A stretch of 64,000 nt of DNA from [Phialemoniopsis] sp. UDSM-2020 (taxonomy: Eukaryota > Ascomycota > Sordariomycetes > Thyridiales > Thyridiaceae): NCBI GenBank assembly GCA_018873225.1, contig JAEILZ010000005.1:372001-436000 (forward strand). The letters are read 5' to 3'. This document shows positions 20,504 to 29,495 of the stretch, piece by piece. Position numbers and translations under genes: made by a program. The notes under the pieces were generated by a model. That model ran no database searches and had not been told where the DNA came from. It worked only from the letters and a program-made list of their open reading frames with translations. The number at the start of each line of letters is the position of its first letter. Position 1 is the first letter of the stretch.

Positions 20504-20993
20504 TTATTTATTCAAGTGCCGGGTCATCTTGTACACATATAGTTGAGAATTGCGACACGGTGGTCGTAAGACGATGCCCGAATACTCCATTGTATTTTTT
20601 TTGGTGCATCCCTGCATTGACTTCTAAATCTCACAGCTATACAGCTCGCCAAAGTCTGTTGGAACGCCCGATTGGCCACAATTGTACAACCCGGAAGTGC
20701 CGCGTCTTTTCCGGACAGCAGTGGACGAATCAGCAACCGTCCACGACCTCGAAAGAGCAATGGACCGCAAGTACCTGTACGCAAGATGCATATCTTGAAA
20801 AGGTTGACTAGCTAATGAGTTTGATGTGCTCATGAGACAAGGAAAGAATCAGAAGCGCCGTTTCCTCATTTGGAAAAGTCGCTACTTCGGAAAATGATAC
20901 CGATGGCTCCTCCCCAGATTTTACCCCGCTTGAAAGTCCGCGGCCAATCCAAAAGTTACTGATACTAAGCAGACAAACAGCGAAGACGACGCC
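20504..20993. promoter_or_regulatory. UbiD 3' region and promoter of the 2-hydroxyacid dehydrogenase
   Basis: 490 bp without a gene. A TCGG-N9-CCGA inverted repeat (20887-20903, containing TCGGAA) lies about 90-105 bp before the next start codon. Nothing else stands out. Confidence 0.5.
20887..20903. promoter_or_regulatory. TCGGAA half-site in TCGG-N9-CCGA repeat
   Basis: TCGGAA at 20887-20892 faces CCGA at 20900-20903. The orientation (CGG..CCG) is opposite to the CCG..CGG pairs elsewhere in the cluster, so this may be a single half-site. Confidence 0.35.
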
Positions 20994-22608
20994 ATGGCGA
21001 AATTCATATCAGCACGAGAGCTAGCCAAGCATGACAGGATAGATGATGTCTGGATTGTGGTTGATGGCGAGGTGTATGATATGACGAAGTTTGCGCCGGA
21101 GCATCCAGGAGGGGCTGAAGGTACGTGTTGCTGTTCTCTTGATCGCGTTCAGCGACTGATGTTCCTTCAACTTCAGTCGTCTACCAATATGCTGGCAGTG
21201 ATGCATCAGCAGCGTACAATGAAGTACATGCACCTTCACTCATTCGAAAGTCTCTTGAGCCCGGATGTCACATGGGCAAACTGGATCCGAAGGGTGCGGT
21301 GGAGAAGAAGAGTAGTACATCTGCGCTTTCCACTGCGACTGGTGTAGCAGCAGACTTTTCACAAAAACGGCCGGATCTAGACTCGATCATCAATCTCGAT
21401 GACTTCGAGGCAGTGGCGGCCAAGTCTCTTTCTAAAAAGGCTTGGGCTTTCATCAGCAGTGGATCGAACGACAACATTACCCGAGACGCGAACAGCTCCA
21501 TTCTCAAGCGCATCTGGCTCCGCCCCGAGGTCATGAAAGACGTTTCCAAAGTCAAGACAGCAACTAGCTTGTTTGGTGTTGACTTAGATATCCCCGTATA
21601 CATTGCCCCCACGGGTGGTGCCAAGACCGGCGGTGCAGAGGGAGAACTGACACTTGCTCGCGGCGCGGCAGCTGGTGGTATCATACATTGTTTCGCCACA
21701 CCATCCTCATATCCCTACGGTGAGATCCTAGAGGTTACACCGGGACATTGTATGTTCCAACTCTACGTGAACAAGGACCGAGCGAAGTCCGAGGCAGCGA
21801 TTCGAGAAGTTGTCGCATCCGGAAAGGCGAGGGCCATCCTTGTCACTGTCGACGTGCCTGTGATACCCAAGCGTGAAGCAGATGAGCGCATCAGGTCCTC
21901 AGAGCCTATTGCGTTGGCAGGACTCAAGCTGGCTATCACTGCTGGGGACAAGAAAGGCGGTGGACTGGCGCGGCAGACATCCTCCTTCATCGATTCGAGC
22001 GTGGACTGGAGCATCATTCCCTGGATCCGCAGTATCTGCTCCCTGCCAATCTTGGTTAAGGGTATTCAGACCGCTCGTGACGCCAAGACTGCTCTTTCGA
22101 AAGGCTGCGACGGCATCGTCTTGAGCAACCACGGCGGCCGCGCTGCAGATCATGCCCCTCCTGCAATGCTCATCCTGCTCGAGATCCAGAAGAACTGCCC
22201 CGAGGTTCTGGAATCCATGGAAGTGTTGGTAGACGGCGGTTTTCGGAGAGGCGGGGACGTTGTGAAAGCGATCTGCCTGGGGGCTTCTGTCGTTGGACTT
22301 GGCCGGCCCTTCTTGTATTCACTGAGCTATGGTCAAGAGGGAGTCGAGCATGCCATCTCGAGTAAGTACCGTTCTTGCTATTCCATTCAAAGAGTCACCA
22401 TCAAATATTGGGCGAGGAAGAGCTAACCATGACAATCTTTACAGTACTTCATGACGAGATCGAGACTGCAATGAGATTGTGCGGGATGACCGACCTGTTC
22501 AGAGATGCACATCCGCGCTTTGTGAATACACTGGACGTCGACTATCTGGTACCCCAGGAAAACCATCCATACGCAAGGCAGATTGTGAGGAGGACCTCGA
22601 GGCTCTGA
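20994..22608 (+). CDS. flavocytochrome b2-type FMN 2-hydroxyacid dehydrogenase (mandelate/lactate dehydrogenase class)
   Basis: Exons 20994-21120, 21177-22361 and 22445-22608 give 491 residues. The N-terminal cytochrome b5 domain has both haem ligands, H37 in EHPGG and H60 in NEVHAPSL. The FMN barrel follows, with the catalytic histidine in LSNHGGRA (H361) and the phosphate-binding VDGGFRRGGDVVKA. The family oxidises L-2-hydroxyacids to 2-oxoacids and passes electrons through haem to cytochrome c. No mitochondrial presequence is visible, unlike yeast Cyb2. It lies between UbiD and a convergent aldehyde dehydrogenase, with a ThDP decarboxylase next, so the 2-oxoacid product probably feeds that enzyme; an aromatic substrate such as mandelate is an inference. 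Lactate, phenyllactate or glycolate remain possible. Confidence 0.88.
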
Positions 22609-22713
22609 TCGGTGGTCTTATATAGACATAGAGGTCACGGTACAGTGCTGCTCACAAACCATAGACAGACGTATATCTCATTCAATTGAAACAAAGCACG
22701 ATTATACATAGAA

Positions 22714-24352
22714 TTACTCCATCCAAGTGACAGTCTTGTAGTACAGGAACTCGTCCAGTCCTTGGTAGCCGTTGAAGCGACCAAATCCACTCTTCTTCAC
22801 TCCTCCGTGGGGAAGCGGGTACTCGTCGTGGACCGTCATGGAATTGATATGAACGGCACCCGACTCTAGCCCATCAGCAATACGGAAACCTGTTCCGAGG
22901 TTCTCGGTAAACACAGAGGCCGAGAGACCGTACTCAGTATTGTTGGCCAGTTCGAGTGCTTCTGCTTCAGTCTTGAAGGTGAAAAAGGACACGCTTGGCC
23001 CAAAAGACTCGCCCTGGTAAACATCCATGCTCTTGTCCACACCCGTCAAAATCACGGGCTTCATCCTTGTCTCGACCTGGCCCCCGCCACCTTCTGTAAA
23101 GAGAGGCAACGACTTTGCACCCTTGTTCGTGGCATCGGATACAAGTTGACGGTTCCTCTGAGCAGAAGCCGCGGTGACTAGTACTGGGGTTGCATCGGCA
23201 GATCCGAACACCTGCTGAATTGTAGCGCCGAGGACTTTCTGGAACTGTGGCGCTATTGACTCTTGGACAAGGATACGCTCAGTCGACATGCAGATTTGGC
23301 CAGCCTAGATGATGAGAATCAGCTTATACCACACCAAGAGAGTGTATGAAGATGTCATGCACTTACATTCATGAACGCTCCTAGTGCACAATGCAGGGCT
23401 GCCTTCTCGAGGTTGGCATCTTCCATCACGATAGCGCTGGCCTTGCCACCGAGCTCCATCAGCACCGGCTTCAAGTGCTTCCCAGCCGTGGCCGCAATGA
23501 TGCTGCCGACCCTTGTACTACCAGTGAAATTGATCTTTTTGACGTGCGGATGAGAGACGAGGCTGTCGATAACGGCGGGCGCATCGGCCGGAGAGTGGAA
23601 TATCAGGTTCAAGCAGCCATCTGGTAGGCCAGCCTCTCGAAAGACATCGGCGATTCCCCAATAGCAGCGTGGCGAGAACTCGGCACCCTTGAGGATGGCG
23701 GTATTGCCAGTCGCCAGTGCAAATGTTATCGATCGTAGACCGAGATGGTATGGTGCATTCCTGGCAAAACCAATATCAGAATCCCGATGCTGAGTGTTGA
23801 TGAATAGGGTTACGGAACTCACCAGGGAGCAATGCCCAAGTTGACTCCGTATGGACTCTTCAGTACCATTGCTTTCATACCTTCATGATTTGACTCAGGG
23901 ACAGATCCCTGTATAGCGCCAGCTATCCTCCCAGCGGTGTCCCTCAGTCCATCGATTGACAAGCCAAGGATGAAGTCTTGGTAGTCTTGATTCGCGCCAA
24001 TCTCGTGATGCATGTAATCGCCAAGTTCCCTACGCCGCTTATTCATAATATCAGCCGCTGCTAGGAATATGTCACGTCTAGCAGATGCCTTCGTTCGAGA
24101 CCATTCGGGGAACATGTCTTGTGCATTCTGGACTGCGCTCCCAACATGTTCCTTGGTTGCGCATGAGAGAGACCACACTTCCTTGCCAGTCAGCGGACTT
24201 GTCACTGGAAATGTGTCCGCGGTCACGACGTCTTTGCCGTTGATGATAAGTGGCACTGTCGTCTTGATTGAGGCGGCTCGGCGGCTCGTTCCTCGGTGAA
24301 GTGCACTGGACCAGCGAGCGCTGCTCACCCTAGATACGATCTGCCTGTTCAT
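22714..24352 (-). CDS. NAD(P)-dependent aldehyde dehydrogenase, 504 aa
   Basis: Three exons (24352-23823, 23760-23367, 23304-22714) in phase. ALDH motifs in order: FTGSTRVG, the general-base region MELGGKAS, and the nucleophile in AGQICMSTER, which is built across the second intron. Length matches the family (~500). The enzyme oxidises an aldehyde to the acid; the wording is near the salicylaldehyde/vanillin/benzaldehyde group. The N-terminal ~30 residues (MNRQIVSRVSSARWSSALHR...) are Ser/Arg-rich with no acid, a typical mitochondrial presequence. The usual KPSE is KGAE here. It is tail-to-tail with the dehydrogenase (105 bp) and just downstream of the decarboxylase, which fits oxidation of that enzyme's aldehyde product. 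Confidence 0.9.
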
Positions 24353-24862
24353 GGTAGGTAGAATGGCGATTGAGCTCGCTGTGGCACTCGATTGTAGGAA
24401 ACAAAAATAATACAATACAGCTCAACGCTAATAGAGCAGGCAAACCGCACAATACCGATATATCAACACGATATCTACGTCGTTCGTTGTGCTGGGCCTC
24501 CCCAGAAATTACTCTAAAACTACACCGAATGGCCTGAACAGCCCTGAAGACGGCGTCGCTCCAGATAAGACCCCTAACGACTCGCCAAGCCGCGGTTCCT
24601 GGATCCCTGAATGCTGGGGTCGGCTAAGGGGCTGTAACCAGTCTAGTTCACCAATACGGCGTTCCGAGATATCAGATTCGGAAGTTCCGTAACACAGTAC
24701 AATAGCCATTCCTTGGACAGGCCATGTTGTTTTACAGTCGAAAGTATCTGGTAAAGACATTTGTTTAGGGACCAGATCGTTCAGTTGGCGATCTAAGTTA
24801 AGAGACTCAGTATGCATTTGTCTATTGTTGATTCTTACAGTAATTTGTGATCGTACAATGCT
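24353..24862. promoter_or_regulatory. ALDH promoter region
   Basis: 510 bp between the ALDH start codon and the stop of the decarboxylase. It includes the TTCCGA-N10-TCGGAA pair at 24662-24683 and a further TTCCGT just after it. No ORF of note. Confidence 0.5.
24662..24683. promoter_or_regulatory. TTCCGA-N10-TCGGAA inverted repeat
   Basis: Perfect half-sites at 24662-24667 and 24678-24683, about 310 bp upstream of the ALDH start. Same half-site as in the neighbouring promoters. Confidence 0.45.
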
Positions 24863-26904
24863 CTACCAGGATCCTTTGAGCCTGACTTCAAGGATCGCAG
24901 AGACCCCAGACTCAACCTGTGCAATCGCTTCCGGTAACATGCGCTGGAGGTCATCAATTGTCGAGACTACTCCAGCCCAAGCACTCCCCCCAGAAGCTGC
25001 CTTGCCTATGCCTGAAAAGTCAGGAGTAGGGGAGAAGGAGATGTTTAGTTCCTCATTGGAGACCTTTGAACCATATCCATCAGGGTGAACAAGCGTTAAT
25101 GAGTTCCGCGGGGCATTCCAGCCTGTCACTTGGTCAATCGTGGCCTCACAGATTTGGTGGAGGATGCATACCTTTGTTACTCAGAACCACGGTCAAAGTG
25201 GGAAGCCCATATCTTCTGGCAATCCAGTACACAGTCCCTGGAACTCCGAACAGGTACGTGCCGTCGCCAACAATAAGCGTAACGAACTTGCCCTTTCCAG
25301 CCCCTCCTGCTTGGAAGTCTGTCGCCAGCTTGACACCGAGCGCTGCGCCGGCTGACCAGCCAAGCCCTCCTCCTCCACAGTTGAGAAGATGTCCCGGCTC
25401 GTCGACTTGGAGTTGCTCGTAGATGAAAGGGGCATTTGTAACCGCCTCGAGGCAGTAAATAGTGTCTTTCGGGCATGCCTGGCGAAGCTGAGAACACAGG
25501 TATGATGTGCTTGGTGACGAGGAGCTGTCAGCAGGCTTCTCTGCCAGCTTCGCTGCCTTGTCGATCAGCTCCTGGTGGGACTTCTCCAAGTCTACCCACC
25601 GCTGACTGTAGGGTTCGAGTTGAGCAAGCTTTGAGAAGTGAGGATGACTCGAGATGTAAGTGTTGAGCTGCCGGATCGCTGTCTCGGAGTCCGCCCGATA
25701 CCTCCGGAACGCGGGAATGTAGTGCAACGGCATGTTTTGCTTCAAGGGGTCTACGTCGATGTGAATGATCTTGGCGTCAGCGCGAGGCTTGCATTGTGTT
25801 GGGATCCACGGAACGTCGCAGTCGATGACGAGAATCACATCTGCTTGCTTGATCGACTCGTGGCGACCAATCCCAACGCCTAGGAAGGATCGGTGACTCC
25901 ATGGGAAGCAGACATCACTTCCAAGCCCATCCAGGACTTGAACACCAGGCACACCTTCAGCCAACTTGACCAGCTCTGGGACTGTGGCGTGGTTCCGGCC
26001 CGTATAACCTGCAATGATGAGTGGACGTTTTGCTTCGGCCAATAGTGTGCCGATCGTCTCTAGAGCCTCGGGCGGCAACGCAGTTGGCGCGATGTTGTTC
26101 CAGACTTCCTGGTCAAGATGGTACGGCTCAATTTCTTCCTCCATCACCTCACGTGCGCCGACGACATACGCCGGCCCTTTGGGATCGCTGGTGGCAAACT
26201 GAAGCGCCCGATTCAGAACTTGCTTGATGTTCTTGCCAGTCTTGAACTCTCCGCTGAATCGGCAGAACTGGGAGACGATTTGCTTCTGATCCGGAGCGTC
26301 TTGCAGCCAGTGAATGTACTCTGTCCGTGAGCCGCGCATCTCGCCTTCGAGCGTGAACGGGGAAAGCCCCGCAAACACGAGGACGGGGCAGCGGCCCACA
26401 GAGGCATTGTGCATGGCACAGCCGAGGTTTTGCGTCCCGACATCTACGTGGACAAGGACACACTGAGGCTTGCCGGTTACTCTTGCAAAACCGTCCGCCA
26501 TGTTCATGGCCACCATCTGCATTCTCGGTCAGACTGCGGCACGCACGATCAAAAGGGGAAGACTTGTAATAGCTCACCTCATGAGGGCATGTGATGACTC
26601 TGGGGAACTTCACACCCTTCAGGTGAGCGCCATGAGCCAGTGCTTCCATGATGGCCGGGTGGTCCGACCCCAGATTGACGAACACATGGGTGACGCCGGC
26701 CTGTCATTTGGGTGAGCCAAGATCCATTACACAACATGACTGATCTAGGAATGCCTACTTCCCAAAGACCTTCGAAGAAGGCGAAGGACGCCGAGTACTT
26801 CTCACTTTGGTAATGTTAGTCTGGAACATCCTCTGCTGGTACAAATCCATGTCTTCCTGTTTCATCCATGCACAGCATGCCGTTAACACTCACAGGTTAT
26901 GCAT
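24863..26904 (-). CDS. ThDP-dependent 2-oxoacid decarboxylase (benzoylformate decarboxylase/acetolactate synthase class)
   Basis: Five exons: 26904-26894, 26804-26759, 26700-26578, 26516-25172 and 25122-24863, total 594 residues. The small first exon (11 nt) was placed because it supplies the only ATG in phase with the conserved EKYSASFAFFEGLWE start. The cofactor-activating glutamate is in CPHEM (E60), and HVDVGTQN carries H83 where benzoylformate decarboxylase has a catalytic histidine; S31 in NLGSDHP matches its active-site serine. The C-terminal ThDP motif runs from GDG (477-479) to SN (506-507). Such enzymes decarboxylate 2-oxoacids to aldehydes or carboligate them. No presequence is seen. 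Position between a 2-hydroxyacid dehydrogenase, an ALDH and an SDR favours an aromatic 2-oxoacid; acetolactate-like or oxalyl-type activity is not excluded. Confidence 0.82.
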
Positions 26905-27063
26905 CTTCTGCGTGGGGATCAACTGGATGACAATCACACGTGTAGTTGGGTGACGTTGATCCTGGAGCAGATTCGCGGGGTGTTGCATATGTAACTGTTC
27001 CCTCTTTCACGAGCCCTCTTAGTAAGAACCCCGAGTTCATCTGGCCAATCCGCATTCTTCTGA

Positions 27064-27106
27064 GGTCCGGTTGGGCGGAAGAAATCTCCGCCCGCAGACC
27101 CGGACC
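27064..27106. promoter_or_regulatory. nested inverted repeats with CGG/CCG triplets
   Basis: Inner arms GGGCGGA (27073-27079) and TCCGCCC (27087-27093) are a perfect 7-bp inverted repeat with a 7-bp spacer. They are enclosed by outer arms GGTCCGG (27064-27070) and CCGGACC (27100-27106), also perfect. The block sits 160-202 bp upstream of the decarboxylase start codon, where an operator for a Zn2Cys6 dimer would be expected. Confidence 0.5.
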
Positions 27107-27120
27107 CGGAATGTTTACAA

Positions 27121-27132
27121 CGGATATTCCGA
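27121..27132. promoter_or_regulatory. CGGA-TAT-TCCG palindrome overlapping TTCCGA
   Basis: A perfect inverted repeat (27121-27131) whose right half is also the TTCCGA half-site (27127-27132) seen in other promoters of the cluster. It adjoins the nested repeat. Confidence 0.45.
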
Positions 27133-27658
27133 CGATCCAAAGACCGCATCGCACGCCGGTAGCATCGGCTAACAACCCATCAAGCGCCGAAAGCTCGGAT
27201 GCGGTCGATATCAGCTTACCGCCGGATCATACTGAAAGACGAGGAAGCTACGTCGTCAAACGCGGAATGGATACTCGTTTGGCCGTAGAATCTAGGCCGT
27301 CTTGTCCAATTGCCCTTTCATTCCTTAGCAAAAGTATGACAATCCCCGGGATAGTGGGGAGACACTCTCAAACCAGAATTCTAAGATTGAATGCTTTAAT
27401 CACGGAGTAACAGTGTAGATTCGACTTTGGCGAGAAGAACTTCAATAATGTGGTACAGAGGACATCACGATAAACTCTCGTACTTTGGTTTTATATATGG
27501 TTTATGTCTAAACGGTGGTTGTCACTGGCATTGCAAAATAACACCACTTGAGGAGAGGAAATTCAATATCATAAGATGAGAAGACTCCGTTCATTGTCAG
27601 ACCCTCAAACCCTTGAATGTATGCAAGATATCGCTTTCGCAATATCTTTTCTGTCCAG

Positions 27659-27705
27659 TTCCGATGTCAATCCGTTCCGCATTCCTGTTCCGATTCCGGT
27701 TCCGA
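27659..27705. promoter_or_regulatory. cluster of TTCCG direct repeats
   Basis: TTCCGA occurs at 27659-27664, 27688-27693 and 27700-27705, with TTCCGC and TTCCGG between them, the last three back to back. All are in one orientation, about 640-690 bp upstream of the SDR start. Confidence 0.4.
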
Positions 27706-28345
27706 TGACTAGAAAGTGCTGCTCGTACAGCCTGAACATCGTCACTTCAATGAGTGATCAACAGTGTGAAAAAGGGGACACAACGGATGAGCAATATTGA
27801 CGGTTGATATTTGCAACCAACGTCATCTGTTCCGCAAGAAGGATGCCTCGGTGTGGTGGTGAAGTCAAGCTCCGGCATTGATCTTAGAGCGGGTCAGGGT
27901 CCCCCAAGCGTCAGATAAGGTGACATGGATCTGGTACCTAGTCTCTAGCTAGTGTTGAAACATGGGGAAATAGAATGAGATAAAGTTTCATAGATAAGTG
28001 TAAAGATTGGAGAACACCAGGCATTGCATGAGTACAGGAGCACCAGCCGGTGTGTGTGCGGGGGCAAGCGGAAGAAGCACCCAAACCCCTCTCCGCCGCC
28101 AAGCTGTGCTAACCCGGTAAGCCCTCCCGACACGAAGGGACCATCTAGACCAGGCTCGCTTTCACCCTGCATGTGACACCATCTCCTGTCTGTTTCCCCA
28201 ATTTCCCAGCCAGATCACGACAAGAATTCACCGTGACTGCGTCTTGTCTACTAGCGTCCTGCGCATCTCTATCTAGCTGACTCCAAGTCGTTCACAGCTA
28301 TCGAGTCACATTGAAAGCACCAGCTAACCTGCAATCTCCCCAAGC

Positions 28346-29236
28346 ATGGCCGACACTCTCGAAGATGTCCGTCCCATGTTCGAGCTCCGCGGGCGGAACT
28401 ACATCGTGACGGGCGGTGCGCAGGGTATCGGCTTCGCCTGCACGCGCGCCATCTGCGAGATGGGCGGCAACGTCGCCGTCTTTGACGTCCAGGAGAAGCC
28501 GGTCCCCGAATTCGAGACCTTGAGCGAAAAGTTCAAGACAAAGACTGTCTACATACGCACCGACGTGACAAAGGAGGACAGCATTAAGAATGCGTTTGAC
28601 AAGGCAGTGGCGGAATTCGGCTCGATTCATGGGTGTGTGCCGGCGGCGGGCATCGCTATCGACAAGCCCTTCCTGGAGCAGACGTGGGACGAGTTCACTC
28701 GTATCCAGGAGATCAACGTGAGTACCAAGTCAACCCAAGCTGCCACCACCCCTCATGGCTCACAAGCAGACCAGGTCCGAGGAACCTTCTTCGTAGTCCA
28801 GCACATCGCCCGACAGATGGTCTCCCAGGGCACGCGCGGCAGCTTCGTCCTCCTCGCCTCGCAGTCGGCGCACATCGCGCTGCCGGGGTACCGCATGGCC
28901 GCGTACAACGCGTCCAAGGGCGGCGTGCTCATGCTCTCCAAGGCGCTGGCCGTCGAGCTCGCGCCGCACGGCATCCGCGTCAACACCATCTCGCCCGGGT
29001 TTGTCGACTCGGAGATGACGCGCACGGTGCGCGAGTCCAAGGCCAGCAAGCGCGAGGGCGAGCAGATGTGGCTGGCGCCGCCGAACCAGCGCCTGAGCAC
29101 GCAGAACGACCTGACGGGCGCCGTGGTGTACCTGCTCAGCGACGCGGCGCGGCATACCACGGCTGCGGATATCCAGATCACGGGCGGGCTGCACGCTGGT
29201 ACGATTGATGGGTTGATTAGCTACGAGTCCAAGTAG
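28346..29236 (+). CDS. short-chain dehydrogenase/reductase, 277 aa
   Basis: Two exons, 28346-28717 and 28775-29236. The 57-nt intron is a multiple of three and has no stop, so the unspliced frame is also open (296 residues); splicing restores the conserved EINVRGTFFVVQHIAR strand. The Rossmann motif is VTGGAQGIGFA, the catalytic Tyr-Lys pair is AYNASKG, and ISPGFVDSEM follows as usual. Classical SDRs interconvert alcohols and ketones or aldehydes with NAD(P)H. Head-to-head with the decarboxylase gene across 1.4 kb, it could handle the aldehyde or acyloin product; this is inference. The C-terminal half is very GC-rich. Confidence 0.9.
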   Translation: MADTLEDVRPMFELRGRNYIVTGGAQGIGFACTRAICEMGGNVAVFDVQEKPVPEFETLSEKFKTKTVYIRTDVTKEDSIKNAFDKAVAEFGSIHGCVPAAGIAIDKPFLEQTWDEFTRIQEINVSTKSTQAATTPHGSQADQVRGTFFVVQHIARQMVSQGTRGSFVLLASQSAHIALPGYRMAAYNASKGGVLMLSKALAVELAPHGIRVNTISPGFVDSEMTRTVRESKASKREGEQMWLAPPNQRLSTQNDLTGAVVYLLSDAARHTTAADIQITGGLHAGTIDGLISYESK

Positions 29237-29495
29237 ATGAACTCGGGCGACAATCGGGATCGGTCCTTGATCTGGTGCACTTACCGGTAAACAAGTAGTA
29301 GAAAGCTAATGTGGTGATGATTGTAATTCAAATACTCCTGATATCATGACATGTGCATGTACCTCAGATGTTGAATTTGCACTGAATTAGATTCATCTAT
29401 TATCCTTGGCAATAGCCAGGTCGCACGCCGAACATGCTGGTAAAGCAAAATGAAAACGCCATGCCAATGCCTGGATATCTAGTAGAACCAAGATT

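Larger units (their letters stand above)
26905..28345. promoter_or_regulatory. 1.4-kb divergent region between decarboxylase and SDR
   Basis: No gene is convincing; an ORF at 26946-27410 has no family resemblance and overlaps obvious palindromes. The region contains three separate groups of CGG/CCG elements, listed as features, near the decarboxylase start and in the middle. It is the longest promoter region in the cluster. Confidence 0.55.

Noticed and set aside
26946..27410. 154-codon ORF upstream of the decarboxylase
   Set aside because: Runs through the nested palindromes and has no family resemblance. Treated as promoter DNA.
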